Positions 1 through 9,079 of a stretch of 64,000 nucleotides of DNA are shown here, in pieces. Source of the DNA: Marinicella pacifica (lineage in GTDB: Bacteria; Pseudomonadota; Gammaproteobacteria; Xanthomonadales; Marinicellaceae); contig NZ_BMEO01000006.1 in NCBI RefSeq assembly GCF_014636635.1, forward strand, positions 1 to 64,000, in the 5' to 3' direction. The position numbers and the translations under genes are program-made. Numbering within the stretch: the first letter of the stretch is position 1; each line of letters begins with the position of its first letter. The notes beneath the pieces were generated by a model. The model saw only the letters and a list, made by a program, of their open reading frames with translations, did not search any database and had not been told where the DNA came from.

Positions 1-51
1 AAAATCTGTAGTGATTATCGATTGGACTTGTAAGAAATTGTCGATTTTCAT
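1..51 (-). CDS. Possible start of an unknown gene running off the left edge
   Basis: On the minus strand an ATG at 51-49 is preceded by a good Shine-Dalgarno match (GAGG, about 8 bases upstream). It opens a frame of 17 codons (MKIDNFLQVQSII...) without a stop to the window edge. It starts just after the broken end of the IS982-type transposase, so it may be the host gene next to the insertion or a piece of other mobile DNA. Too little is visible to suggest a function. Confidence 0.3.
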   Translation of the reverse strand, partial: MKIDNFLQVQSIITTDF

Positions 52-71
52 GCCTGTCCTCAATTATTCAA

Positions 72-551
72 TTATTTAAAGTGCATTTGCTGTGAGGCAC
101 AATAACCGTGGTTGGGAGATGTTTTGATATCTTCACTGCAAATAGTTGACCTGTTAGAGCGACTCATTTTACAAACCTCAAGGGGCATAGAATCAATGAT
201 ATAGTGGGTTTCTCCCTGGGTCATTTGTTCTACCATTTGTTCTCTAAGTGATTCAATATAAAAGAATAACCGTTTCTTTCTACGATGATAGACTGACCGC
301 TCAATACGGGTGCTTAATCGGTCAGGCAATCGTCGAAAAAGATCTCTTTCAGAGTCGATATTCAGATATTCTGCAGTCAGTATCAGTGCAATTACTTCAA
401 TATCAGATAGTTTTGGAATCCTTATTTGGTTAAGAAAATTAGATTCTGGATTTAGTTGCTGTAAAACAGATAGAATTTTGATATAACTGGATTCTAAGTT
501 ACTCATAGTATTGGTAATTTTCAAGTTTCGAGACTTATTAATATACCGCAT
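72..551 (-). pseudogene. Truncated IS982-family transposase (N-terminal half)
   Basis: The 159-residue product matches the N-terminal half of IS982-family transposases: a helical region with LSDIEVIALILTAEYL, then the first catalytic segment IIDSMPLEVCKMSRS, then SPNHGYCASQQMH. Family members are about 290 residues and continue with a glycine/tyrosine-rich stretch and the remaining acidic residues. Here the frame stops directly after QMHFK, so at least two of the three catalytic acidic residues are lost. Translation may begin at the internal ATG at 506 (MSNLES). No terminal inverted repeat pair was found. It is read as a dead remnant cut by a deletion or rearrangement near position 72. Confidence 0.75.
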
Positions 552-612
552 TTTGCTATGAGTAACTTCTTGTTTTTTAACTATTTTCTAAATGCACCAC
601 GGGTTAAATCAT

Positions 613-1560
613 ATGATAAAACAACTCACAATTATGCTTTGTTTGTTGGTGTTTTTCGCCATTAATGCAAGCAGTTCAAACACTTTGCAACAAGTCCCGG
701 GCACCGGTATTTTTATGCAAACACCACAAGGCTTTACTGCGTCGAAACGTTTTGCCGGTTTTGAGCAGGTGGACAGCATGTCCTCTTTGATGGTTATGCC
801 GTTAAAGGATGTTTCATTGGATGAGATCGGTCAACAGATGTTTTCTAAAGAGCAATTAAAAAAACAAAAGATGACGATGCTGGGCCGTGAAGACCTGCTT
901 TTTAATGGTCGAATGGTTGGTTTGGTTTTCTTACAACAGGAAACAGCTGCCGGCGTGGTGGAAAAAATCGTACGTTTAATCGAGGGTGACAATGAATTGG
1001 TGGTTTTAAACGGCATTTACTTACCGTCCAATAAAGATCAGGTTTATCAGCCATTACGGCATGCGATTCTCAGTGCTGAATGGCGTGATGTGCCGGCGCC
1101 CACCGGTTTTGAAATGGTGGACTTTACGTTTGATGTGGCGCCGGGTTGGGAAATTCGTGAACCCGGTCAATTAGGTCGGATGGTTATGTTATCTCCTGTT
1201 GATGCACCTAAGCACAGTACACCCATGGATTGGCCACTGGTGATTGTGGCACCTTCATTGGATGACCGAACCGTTCATAATCTGCGTGCGAGCAGTATTG
1301 AGATGTTAAACAATGTCAAAGGCTATGAATTTGATTCGATTCAATCGGAACAGTCGCGTGAAATCGATGGTTTAAAATCTTATTTTATTAAAAGCACCGG
1401 CACGGATATTGAAACCTCAGAACCTTTAGAATGTTGGCAGTTACTGTTACGCGGACAAAACAATAAAGGCTATTACAGAATTCTGGCCCTTGGCAGTGAC
1501 TTAAATTCCGATGCCGGAGAACTCTTTGAAATATTAAAAAGTACCTTTACGTTAAAATAA
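613..1560 (+). CDS. Exported protein of unknown function
   Basis: The 315-residue product starts with a hydrophobic signal peptide of about 20 residues (MIKQLTIMLCLLVFFAINAS), so it should be exported to the periplasm. An in-frame start seven codons upstream (592) would place charged and polar residues before the signal peptide and is less likely. The mature part appears to hold two similar halves, each opening with a G-F or G-W turn (about residues 35 and 175). This loosely recalls PsbP-like folds, but I do not recognise a family. It stands alone between an IS remnant and a broken membrane protein gene. There are no catalytic motifs and no clear neighbour relationship. Confidence 0.6.
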   Translation: MIKQLTIMLCLLVFFAINASSSNTLQQVPGTGIFMQTPQGFTASKRFAGFEQVDSMSSLMVMPLKDVSLDEIGQQMFSKEQLKKQKMTMLGREDLLFNGRMVGLVFLQQETAAGVVEKIVRLIEGDNELVVLNGIYLPSNKDQVYQPLRHAILSAEWRDVPAPTGFEMVDFTFDVAPGWEIREPGQLGRMVMLSPVDAPKHSTPMDWPLVIVAPSLDDRTVHNLRASSIEMLNNVKGYEFDSIQSEQSREIDGLKSYFIKSTGTDIETSEPLECWQLLLRGQNNKGYYRILALGSDLNSDAGELFEILKSTFTLK

Positions 1561-1639
1561 AATTTCGCCGGTAAATCAGCCATAATTTTCTGCCAGTCTA
1601 CTATATTATAATGAGTTAATTGTACAAGGTTTTATAATT

Positions 1640-2344
1640 ATGCTTAGCTTATATGATTTCGATATATTCCATTTGTTAATTGCTGCACCGTTGGTTTATT
1701 TCGGCTTACGCTTTTTATGGTTTAGTGCGCTTGTCAGCAGTTCTCTCATTAAATATGCAAAAGAACATGAACTTCGGGGTGCCTGGAAAAATGGGGGTTA
1801 TTTTGTTCTTTATATTGGTATATTAATATGTATTTATGCACCTGTTACAGCTCGGATACCTCATGAAACGACATCAAGAATAATAGGCGCTGTTCTCGTG
1901 TTTTCCGGAGTTATTGCTCTTTGGACTGCTCGCCGTAGCATGCTTAAAATGAAGGTTTCAGCAATAGGACTTTCAGGTAACGATTTGACCGGGTATTCGC
2001 AAGGACATAAATTGGAGGAGGTTGTTGATGAGACTTGTCAACGCTTTGAACCATTAAATGCTGAAGATAAGGTTTTGGTTAATCGCATTAAAAAACAAGC
2101 GCTTATTGATGAAAAATTAAGTGATTTTGATTGAAAAATATATGCGTCTGCTGTGCTGGGTGGAATTGTATTTATTTCAGGAATAATACTTTGGCAGATT
2201 GAAATAAGATCGGGCGTGTCTGATCCGCCTTCAATCAGAGAACACACTGCAGTGGCCATGTTTATTTTTGGGATTATACTTATGTTGCCTTTGCTTTTTT
2301 TGTCCCTTCGTTCTTTGATGTCTGTTAAAAGATCGACTAAATAA
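1640..2344 (+). pseudogene. Multi-spanning membrane protein gene split by an in-frame TGA
   Basis: The first part (1640-2134, 164 residues) has membrane segments near residues 8-30, 50-68 and 78-98 and a polar tail ending LSDFD, followed by TGA at 2132-2134. The same frame continues without another stop to 2344 and adds about 69 residues with two more membrane segments (VLGGIVFISGIILW and AVAMFIFGIILMLPLLFL). No ribosome binding site precedes the GTG at 2153 that could start the second part alone. The simplest reading is one gene of about 234 codons in which a sense codon, perhaps TGG, became TGA. The family is unknown. Translation starts at 1640 with AAGG about ten bases upstream. Confidence 0.55.
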
Positions 2345-2436
2345 CATATATTTAAAGCTAAGTCTTAAGGAAAAGTATCGACAATACCTGAATAGTGTTG
2401 CGGCTATGTTATGGGATAAGACTTAATCAATGGACT

Positions 2437-3003
2437 TTAGCGGTCAAACTGTCTGAGCATGTCGTAATCAATCAGGATTTCTTGTTCGTGAATGGCGAAC
2501 TCGTCGCTTTGCATGTCTTTGACGTAGTGTTTGAGGGCAGTGATGTTTACCGGGAAGGCGAGGTTGTCCCAGGGGATGTCATCGGGTAGAAATAATTTTG
2601 ATTCGGAGGTTTCGGCACCGGCGCCAAAGTCGGCTGAATCTAATTGAGCACGGTAATAAATATGCACCTGACTGCGTTGTACGATGCTATAAATGCCGAA
2701 CAATTCAATATTTTTGATGTCAGCCAGCACTTCTTCTTTGACTTCCCGGATGGCGCCATCGAGGGTGGATTCACCAATTTCTAAAAAGCCGGCCGGGACA
2801 TTCCAGCAGTTTTTACGGGGTTCTATGGTGCGTTTGCCGAGTAATATGCTGCCTTTATGTTCAATGATACAGCCGGTAACAATCAGCGGATTTTCATACT
2901 GGACATAGAAACAGCTTTGACAGACTGCCCGAAGCTTGTCATCGTTTTCTGGTTTTTGATATTCAACAGGGTGTCCGCATTGATTACAGTATTTTATGGT
3001 CAT
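2437..3003 (-). CDS. Zinc-ribbon Nudix hydrolase
   Basis: The 188-residue protein has an N-terminal zinc ribbon (C6-x2-C9 and C28-x2-C31) and a Nudix domain. The Nudix box runs from G71 (GFLEIGE) to the REVKEE segment ending at E90. The usual glycine after EE is replaced by leucine (REVKEEVL), a tolerated variation. Such proteins hydrolyse nucleoside diphosphates linked to another moiety, for example NAD(H)- or ADP-ribose-like substrates. The zinc ribbon resembles NudC-type enzymes, but the substrate cannot be read from sequence. It lies 14 bases after the start of rsgA's 3' neighbour on the same strand and is probably independent of function from rsgA. Confidence 0.85.
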   Translation of the reverse strand: MTIKYCNQCGHPVEYQKPENDDKLRAVCQSCFYVQYENPLIVTGCIIEHKGSILLGKRTIEPRKNCWNVPAGFLEIGESTLDGAIREVKEEVLADIKNIELFGIYSIVQRSQVHIYYRAQLDSADFGAGAETSESKLFLPDDIPWDNLAFPVNITALKHYVKDMQSDEFAIHEQEILIDYDMLRQFDR

Positions 3004-3017
3004 TATCAGTCTTCCCG

Positions 3018-3908
3018 TTAATAATTTGTTGGTTTTAAATGGTCCATGGATTCGCAGATACGAATAAACGACTGGTAGCGTTTTTCTGATATTCTACCAT
3101 CGGCCACCGCCTGAATAACAGCACAATCCGGTTCGTGACTGTGACTGCAGTTACTGAATTTACAAGCACCGAGATAATTTTGAAACTCACGAAAGCCGTG
3201 GGCAATTTCAATTGGTGACAAATGCCACAGTCCGTATTCCCAGACACCCGGTGAATCAATCAGAAAAGCATTTTGTGAGGTGTCATAATAAAGTTGGGTG
3301 ACACTGGTGGTGTGCGCGCCCTTGCCGGTTTTTTTCGCCAGTTTACCGGTTTTTAAATCCAACGCCGGAAATAATAAGTTGCTCAAGCTGGATTTACCCA
3401 CACCGGATTGACCGGCGAGTAAGGAGGTTTTATCTTTCAGGCATTGTTGTAATGCTTTGATGCTGTCGATTTGTCGGATGCTGGTCAGAAAAACCTCATA
3501 ACCCAACTGTCTGTAGCTGTTGGCGGTGGCAATAAAATATTCTGATTGTAGGTCAATTTTATTGAACACCAACAGGGGCTTGATGTGATTGAGTTCAGCG
3601 GCCACCAGATAGCGGTTGATAATATCCCGGGTGGGTTCAGGTGAGACGGCCATAATAATGAGAACCTGATCAACATTGACGGCCAGGTGTTGCTTACGAC
3701 CATGTTTGTCGGCACGGCTAAAGACATTATCTCGAGGCAAAATGCTTTCAATACGGTAATCGTTCTGCTCTTTGGTTAAAGCCACATAATCGCCGCATAT
3801 CGGTTTGATTTTGCGATTAAAAAAAACCTGATGTTCAGAAAAATCTGACAGGTCAATGGCTGTGGCGGATTGTTTTAATGTGGCGCTGATTCGGTGGCGT
3901 TTTTCCAT
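3018..3908 (-). CDS. rsgA: Small ribosomal subunit biogenesis GTPase RsgA
   Basis: This is a circularly permuted GTPase. The G4 motif NKID comes before the P-loop GQSGVGKSS and the G3 motif DSPG, the order that defines the RsgA/YjeQ family. An N-terminal OB-fold precedes the GTPase domain, and a C-terminal zinc knuckle (C-x6-C-x-H-x5-C pattern, CKFSNCSHSHEPDC) follows. RsgA binds the 30S decoding centre late in assembly and releases RbfA on GTP hydrolysis. At 296 residues it is shorter than the E. coli protein, mostly at the N-terminus. It lies head-to-head with orn, a pairing common in gammaproteobacteria. Confidence 0.95.
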   Translation of the reverse strand: MEKRHRISATLKQSATAIDLSDFSEHQVFFNRKIKPICGDYVALTKEQNDYRIESILPRDNVFSRADKHGRKQHLAVNVDQVLIIMAVSPEPTRDIINRYLVAAELNHIKPLLVFNKIDLQSEYFIATANSYRQLGYEVFLTSIRQIDSIKALQQCLKDKTSLLAGQSGVGKSSLSNLLFPALDLKTGKLAKKTGKGAHTTSVTQLYYDTSQNAFLIDSPGVWEYGLWHLSPIEIAHGFREFQNYLGACKFSNCSHSHEPDCAVIQAVADGRISEKRYQSFIRICESMDHLKPTNY

Positions 3909-3979
3909 GAATAATGAGTTGATAGGCTAACAATCCATTATACAACAGGTATAATGCTTTTTTTATTGAGGAAATGCAT

Positions 3980-4546
3980 GTGCGTTCAGAACATCATTTA
4001 ATTTGGATTGACCTGGAAATGACCGGTCTAAATCCAATGAAGGATCATATTATTGAAATTGCCACCATTGTCACCGATACTGATTTAGAAATCGTTGCCC
4101 AGGGACCTGATGTTGCCATTCATCAACCACACAAAATACTGGAAGCCATGGATGACTGGAACACCGAGCACCATACTCAATCAGGTTTATGGCAAAGGGT
4201 ATTGGATTCGGATGTCTCTGTGCGTGAGGCGGAGCGAATTACCCTTGAATTTTTAAAGGAGCATGTGCCCAAACATGCCTCACCCATGTGCGGTAACAGT
4301 ATCTGTCAGGACCGACGCTTTCTGGCACGCTGGATGCCGGAATTAGAAAACTATTTTCATTACAGACAAATTGATGTGAGCTCAATCAAAGAGGTTATTC
4401 GTCGTTGGAACCCGCAATTATTAGACGGCTTCAGTAAAACAGGACAGCATCTGGCATTAGCGGATACGGAAGAATCGATTAAGGAGTTGCGTTATTACCG
4501 ACAATTTATGGGAGAAGCTGGCGGCCACAAAAAAACCACTGATTAA
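3980..4546 (+). CDS. orn: Oligoribonuclease
   Basis: This DEDDh 3'-5' exoribonuclease degrades short RNA oligonucleotides, including pGpG from c-di-GMP breakdown. Exo I is [10 protein letters not shown], the asparagine/aspartate-bearing Exo II region is [11 protein letters not shown], and the Exo III segment is [11 protein letters not shown]. The GAGG at 3968-3971 lies only two bases before an ATG at 3974 but eight before the GTG at 3980, so the GTG start (188 residues) fits ribosome binding better. A -10-like TATAAT sits at 3950-3955. It is divergent from rsgA. The stop codon lies inside the loop of a bidirectional terminator. Confidence 0.93.
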   Translation: MRSEHHLIWIDLEMTGLNPMKDHIIEIATIVTDTDLEIVAQGPDVAIHQPHKILEAMDDWNTEHHTQSGLWQRVLDSDVSVREAERITLEFLKEHVPKHASPMCGNSICQDRRFLARWMPELENYFHYRQIDVSSIKEVIRRWNPQLLDGFSKTGQHLALADTEESIKELRYYRQFMGEAGGHKKTTD

Positions 4547-4560
4547 AGATCAGTGGTTTT
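4532..4560. terminator. Bidirectional intrinsic terminator between orn and the receiver gene
   Basis: A perfect 12 bp stem (AAAACCACTGAT with ATCAGTGGTTTT) encloses a five-base loop. A and T runs on the two sides let it serve both orn and the convergent receiver gene. The orn stop codon falls in the loop. Confidence 0.85.
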
Positions 4561-4580
4561 TAAAATAGGTGTCTCAATCT

Positions 4581-4946
4581 TTAACCGGGTAAATGATTTT
4601 CCAAAACCTCTTTTAAGGCCTTTTCTGTCACCGGTTTAACTAAATATTCTTTGGCGCCCTGACGCAGCCCCCAAACCCGATCAGTCTCCAGTTTTTTAGT
4701 GGTGACAATAATCACCGGAATATGGGCGGTACGTTCATCTTTACTGATTTTACGGGTGGCCTGAAAACCATTCAGATCCGGCATCACCACATCCATTAAT
4801 ATCAAATCAGGCAGCTGTTCACGCGCAATTTGAATCCCTTCCTTACCATCTTCTGTCAAAATAGTTTCATGACCCAGCTTTTCAACAATTTTTTGCATGC
4901 CGTAAAGCTGAGAAGGGGAGTCGTCAATAATTAGTATTCTTGCCAT
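4581..4946 (-). CDS. Single-domain CheY/PilH-like response regulator
   Basis: The 121-residue protein is a lone receiver domain. Acidic pocket residues are D8-D9, the phosphoacceptor is D52 (LILMDVVMPD), the conserved threonine is in VTTKK and the lysine is in YLVKP near residue 104. It has no output domain. The sequence resembles PilH/PilG-type receivers of the twitching-motility chemosensory system, but no pilI, pilJ or chpA neighbour is present, so this is an orphan here. Partner kinases must be encoded elsewhere. The assignment to PilH specifically is tentative. Confidence 0.8.
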   Translation of the reverse strand: MARILIIDDSPSQLYGMQKIVEKLGHETILTEDGKEGIQIAREQLPDLILMDVVMPDLNGFQATRKISKDERTAHIPVIIVTTKKLETDRVWGLRQGAKEYLVKPVTEKALKEVLENHLPG

Positions 4947-5109
4947 GTTGTTATTCTGTTTAAACCCAACATTATCTTAATGAAAACAGGGATTAATTGC
5001 AAAACATAGTTGCTTAACCCGGTTAAAAGGGTGATTTTAAATGACCAACGGAAGCCGGATTGTAAAAAGGGTCAAATATTGTCACAAATGAGTCCTTTAA
5101 CGGTCTGTT

Positions 5110-6228
5110 TTATTGTTCGTTAAGTTTTAAATTTGCACGATTATTATCGGCAGTTAAGAGGACCTCTTCGCTGCGGTAATTACTGACGCCGGCATCTCCG
5201 CTGACACTCAACCGGGCTGAAAAAATCAGTTGTTCAAAGTCGCTGAGTTGACGTTGCGGGGTTAAGTTATGTTGATTGGATAATTCAACATTTAGAGGCC
5301 AGGTAAAGGGCGGTGCCAGGTCAATGGCTGCAACCGGCATGGCCGGGCCGGTCGGTGATTTGGCGGACACAAACACCCGCGTGGTGGCAGGGAATTGTTG
5401 GTTTTTAATCATTGCATCGGCGTCAATAACGATGTGGTAAATTGGTGTCTCTGAATCAGACTGAGTGGAACCTTTGCCGGGAATTAAATCCGTTGTGTTT
5501 AACGGGCTTTTATTTTGCTGACTGCGGGCCTGATTGATTTGTTTGATGATGGTGGCTTTGACTTGGTCGTCACTGATTTTTTGTATCAAGACAGTCCATA
5601 CATTTTCGGCCTGGATGTAGTCTTGTTGCTCATAAGCAATTATGCCTTGTAACCACAAGGCTTTTTGGTGATTGGGATCAGCTGCTAAAGCCTGGTTGAT
5701 GTATTTTTGTGGTTCGCCTAAAAAACTGCCGGTGTTGTTTTTAAAAGCCACCGCTTCCGCCAGTTCAGTGAGGATATTGGCATTGTTCGGTGCCAATGTA
5801 TTGGCTTTTTTAAAGGCGTTGACCGCCGCCTCAAAATTTTGCATGCGCATCATGGCGCTGCCGTACAGCATTTGACCTTCTATATCATTGGGATTTTTTT
5901 GCAGTGATTGTTCTAACTGTGTCAGTGCCTCTTCAAGACTGGGTGGCTGTTGTGATTGTTGAGTTTGTTTAGGAAACAGGTAGGTGTTAAGCAGTAAAGT
6001 GGCCGGAATAAGTGCTAACAGCAGCCATACCGTTGTTTTAGAGCTGTGTGTTTGCTGTTGGTCTAATTTATTTAGAGCATTGATATAATCATCTTTGCGT
6101 ACGGGATCGGTTTTAATTTTATTGAAAAGCCATTTTTTTTGAGAGGCTTTATTTTGGCGCCACAGCAACCAACCGAACAACAGGCCGATGAATAAAGTGA
6201 TCGAAGCGTAAATCAACCAAGGGGTCAT
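5110..6228 (-). CDS. ccmI: Cytochrome c biogenesis protein CcmI
   Basis: CcmI is the apocytochrome chaperone of system I cytochrome c maturation. The 372-residue protein has membrane segments near residues 5-22 and 67-85, a TPR region at about 100-240 (for example ALTQLEQSLQKNPNDIEGQ), and a C-terminal beta-rich periplasmic domain. It presents apocytochrome C-termini to the CcmF/CcmH haem ligation complex. It is the last gene of the ccm operon and overlaps ccmH by four bases. The C-terminal domain corresponds to the CycH extension found in many non-enteric gammaproteobacteria. Confidence 0.88.
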   Translation of the reverse strand: MTPWLIYASITLFIGLLFGWLLWRQNKASQKKWLFNKIKTDPVRKDDYINALNKLDQQQTHSSKTTVWLLLALIPATLLLNTYLFPKQTQQSQQPPSLEEALTQLEQSLQKNPNDIEGQMLYGSAMMRMQNFEAAVNAFKKANTLAPNNANILTELAEAVAFKNNTGSFLGEPQKYINQALAADPNHQKALWLQGIIAYEQQDYIQAENVWTVLIQKISDDQVKATIIKQINQARSQQNKSPLNTTDLIPGKGSTQSDSETPIYHIVIDADAMIKNQQFPATTRVFVSAKSPTGPAMPVAAIDLAPPFTWPLNVELSNQHNLTPQRQLSDFEQLIFSARLSVSGDAGVSNYRSEEVLLTADNNRANLKLNEQ

Positions 6229-6608
6229 TTTTGTTTTTTCCTGATGTTATAAATAAGGATAACGGCACCCAGTAGTAATACCATAAATGGTGAAAACCAC
6301 AGAAAAAATGTACTCGGGTTTAAGGGTGGGTTGTACGTGACAAAATCACCGTAGCGTTGCACCATATAAGCCAAAATGGTGTCTTTGTCCTGACCGTTGA
6401 TAACAAACTCAGCCACCTGGTCCTTCAGGTCTTTGGCCAGATCAGCATCAGAATCGGCTAAGTTCTGATTTTGGCAGACCAAGCAACGCAGTTCCTCGGT
6501 GAGTTCCTGATACAATTCTCGTTGTTGCTCGTTTTTAAAATCATAGACCTCAATGGCATTCACATGGCCAGAGGTAATCAGAGATATAATAATGAAGAAT
6601 AATCGCAT
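6225..6608 (-). CDS. ccmH: Cytochrome c-type biogenesis protein CcmH
   Basis: The 127-residue CcmH/CycL-type thiol oxidoreductase has a signal peptide, the family motif LRCLVCQNQNLADS with the C-x2-C pair, and a C-terminal membrane anchor followed by basic residues. It acts in the periplasm to keep apocytochrome CxxCH cysteines reduced and works with CcmG, CcmI and CcmF. It is the short form, with CcmI encoded separately, unlike the fused E. coli protein. It overlaps ccmI by four bases and follows ccmG by two bases. Confidence 0.93.
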   Translation of the reverse strand: MRLFFIIISLITSGHVNAIEVYDFKNEQQRELYQELTEELRCLVCQNQNLADSDADLAKDLKDQVAEFVINGQDKDTILAYMVQRYGDFVTYNPPLNPSTFFLWFSPFMVLLLGAVILIYNIRKKQK

Positions 6609-6610
6609 GG

Positions 6611-7138
6611 TTATTTTAACTGAGCTAATTTGGGCAAAATTTCATTCTGTACATTGTCGGGGGTTAATTCGCCGACAATTTTATGGACGATAATACCGTT
6701 GGCATCAATCAAAAAGCTTTCAGGGGCACCGTAGACGCCAAAATCTATGGCCACATTACCTTTGTAATCGACCAAAATGGTGTCATAGGGATTACCCAGC
6801 CGTTTTAACCAGGCATCGGCATTTTCAAATTCATCTTTCCAGTTTAAACCCACCACCTTTAACTGGCCGGATTGGGCTAAATCCGTGACCACCGGATGTT
6901 CATACAAACAATTGGGACACCAGCTGCCCCAAACATTCAGTAACCAGGGTTCACCGAGAAAATCTTGCTCAGTGAGGGTGCCTTTTTCATAAAGCTGAGG
7001 CAGCTCGAAAGCCGGCACCGGCTTGCCGATTAAAGGCGAGGGCACTGTTTCGTTGTGATAACCCATGTTTAAAAACAACAGGGTCAATAGGCCGACAAAA
7101 ATGGCTAAGGGGATGAGGGTAATTACAATTTTTTTCAT
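6611..7138 (-). CDS. ccmG: Thiol:disulfide interchange protein CcmG/DsbE
   Basis: This is a 175-residue membrane-anchored thioredoxin-fold protein. An N-terminal segment at about residues 4-24 anchors it, and the active site is WGSWCPNCLYEHP. The family's acidic groove segment is present. It reduces apocytochrome c or CcmH in the periplasm before haem ligation and takes electrons from a DsbD-type protein not seen in this window. It overlaps ccmF by four bases. Confidence 0.93.
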   Translation of the reverse strand: MKKIVITLIPLAIFVGLLTLLFLNMGYHNETVPSPLIGKPVPAFELPQLYEKGTLTEQDFLGEPWLLNVWGSWCPNCLYEHPVVTDLAQSGQLKVVGLNWKDEFENADAWLKRLGNPYDTILVDYKGNVAIDFGVYGAPESFLIDANGIIVHKIVGELTPDNVQNEILPKLAQLK

Positions 7139-9078
7139 GATAACTTTAACTGTTGTGCCATCACATGATCGCGTTGTTTGTCTTCCTGGCGTTTAATGCG
7201 GGCACTGAATAAACCGATAATGGCACCGGTGAGCATTAAAATACCGCCAAACCACATCCAGCGAATCATCGGTTTGATGTAAATACGTACTGCCCAGGCA
7301 CCTTCCTGGTTGACCGCCTCACCCAGAGACACATAAATGTCTTTGCTCCAACCCACATAAATGGCGGCCTCGGTCATCGGCATTTGTTGTTTGGGATAGA
7401 AGCGTTTTTGCGGATTCAACGTGGTGATTAACCGACCGTCCCGGCGCACTTCCACATGGCCTTGCTGGGCCTGATAATTTTCTTGTTTAACGCGGTCCAC
7501 ACCGGTAAAAGTAAAGTCGTAACCACCGACCTGTTTGGTAATGCCCGGTGACATCAGGATATCTTGTTCAATGTCTTTATGTTCTGTCATCGACATCGCA
7601 ATTAAAAAAACCGCCACACCCACATGGGCCACACTCATGCCGATAAATCCGGCAGTGGCACGTCCAGGCCGTTTAAACCACTGACCCAGAGTGGCAGTCA
7701 ACACCCAAAAACCACCGTAAATTCCCGCAATGGCCCGTATATTCAACGGTTTAAAGATAAGCCAAACAACAACAGTCAACAGGGTTGAAGCGATAAAATA
7801 GGGTAACAGTTGCTTCACCGCAGCCAGCATGTCATCACGATGCCATCTCAGCTGACTGCCCAAAGGCAATATTACCGCCATCGGTATCATCAGCACAAAA
7901 AACATCAAACCGAAATAGGGTGCGCCCACCGAAATTTTCTTACCCACCGCTTCAAAAATCATGGGGAATAAAGTGCCCAGTAAAACCGTAAAAGTGGCGG
8001 TAATAAAAATCAGGGAATTGGCCAATAGCAGGGTTTCTCGGGAATTGAGATTAATGGTGTCACGGGATCTAAGCTGATTGGCACGGAAGGCGTAGAGGGT
8101 AAGCGCACCGCCAGAATATATCGCCAGCAACACCAGAATAAAAATGCCGCGGAAAGGATCGGCGGCAAAGGAATGCACCGAGGTGATACTGCCTGAGCGA
8201 ACCAGAAATGTGCCTAAAATACATAAACTAAAAGCAATAATCGCCAGTAGTACGGTCCAGCCTCTGAACGCATTTTTGCGTTCACTGACCGCCTGAACAT
8301 GAATTAATGCGGTACCGGCCAGCCAGGGCAGGAATGAGGCATTTTCTACCGGATCCCAGAACCACCAGCCGCCCCAACCGAGTTCATAATAAGCCCACCA
8401 GGAACCTAAAATGATACCCATGGTGAGAAAAGCCCAGGCAATATTGGTCCAGCGTCGTGACCAGCGAATCCACTGTTCGTTAATCTCACCGCCAATCAAG
8501 GCTGCCACGGATAAAGCAAAAGCGACGGATAAGCCCACATAGCCAAAATACAGTAATGGCGGGTGCATAATCATGCCGAAATCCTGTAGCAAGGGGTTCA
8601 AATCACGACCATCAGCGGGTACCGGAAAAATCGTTTCAAAAGGGTTGGACGCGAACAGCACAAAGGCCACAAAACCCAGGGCAATCAAACCCAAAACAGA
8701 CAGTACCCGTGAAATCTGACTCAACGACAATGATTGGCTGAATTTGGCCACCGCAGAAATCCACAAAGCTTGTACCGTCACCCACATTAAAATAGAACCT
8801 TCATGGGCACCCCAGGCAGCGGTGATGCGGTAGCGTAAAGGCAGCTCTAAAGATGAATTTTCTGCCACATAAAGAACCGAAAAATCCTGCTGTACAAACA
8901 ACACCACCAAAACCACAAAAGATGCCATAACCGTGATAAACAGTACATGCGCCAAAGGTCGGGCAGTTTGCATTAAGGTTTGACTGTTTCTGGCATAACC
9001 CAGCATCGGCAAAACCGTTAAGGCGGCAGCCAACAGTAAGGATAATACCAATAAAAATTGTCCAATTCCGGGTAACAT
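7135..9078 (-). CDS. ccmF: Haem lyase CcmF
   Basis: CcmF is the large polytopic component of the cytochrome c haem ligase. The 647-residue protein (start MLPGIGQFLL at 9078) has about 14-15 membrane segments and the tryptophan-rich WWD motif GGWWFWDPVENASFLPWL, where haem is handled from CcmE. An upstream in-frame start at 9168 would lie inside ccmE and give an unnatural hydrophilic leader, so I placed the start just after the ccmE stop. It is followed by ccmG with a four-base overlap. Confidence 0.95.
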   Translation of the reverse strand: MLPGIGQFLLVLSLLLAAALTVLPMLGYARNSQTLMQTARPLAHVLFITVMASFVVLVVLFVQQDFSVLYVAENSSLELPLRYRITAAWGAHEGSILMWVTVQALWISAVAKFSQSLSLSQISRVLSVLGLIALGFVAFVLFASNPFETIFPVPADGRDLNPLLQDFGMIMHPPLLYFGYVGLSVAFALSVAALIGGEINEQWIRWSRRWTNIAWAFLTMGIILGSWWAYYELGWGGWWFWDPVENASFLPWLAGTALIHVQAVSERKNAFRGWTVLLAIIAFSLCILGTFLVRSGSITSVHSFAADPFRGIFILVLLAIYSGGALTLYAFRANQLRSRDTINLNSRETLLLANSLIFITATFTVLLGTLFPMIFEAVGKKISVGAPYFGLMFFVLMIPMAVILPLGSQLRWHRDDMLAAVKQLLPYFIASTLLTVVVWLIFKPLNIRAIAGIYGGFWVLTATLGQWFKRPGRATAGFIGMSVAHVGVAVFLIAMSMTEHKDIEQDILMSPGITKQVGGYDFTFTGVDRVKQENYQAQQGHVEVRRDGRLITTLNPQKRFYPKQQMPMTEAAIYVGWSKDIYVSLGEAVNQEGAWAVRIYIKPMIRWMWFGGILMLTGAIIGLFSARIKRQEDKQRDHVMAQQLKLS

Positions 9079-9079
9079 A

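Noticed and set aside
2132-2134. Selenocysteine codon
   Set aside because: No selenoprotein family resemblance, no redox motif around the TGA, and no obvious stem-loop directly downstream.
2153-2344. A separate 63-residue membrane protein starting at GTG 2153
   Set aside because: It is in the same frame as the preceding gene, has no ribosome site, and looks like the rest of that protein beyond a stop codon.
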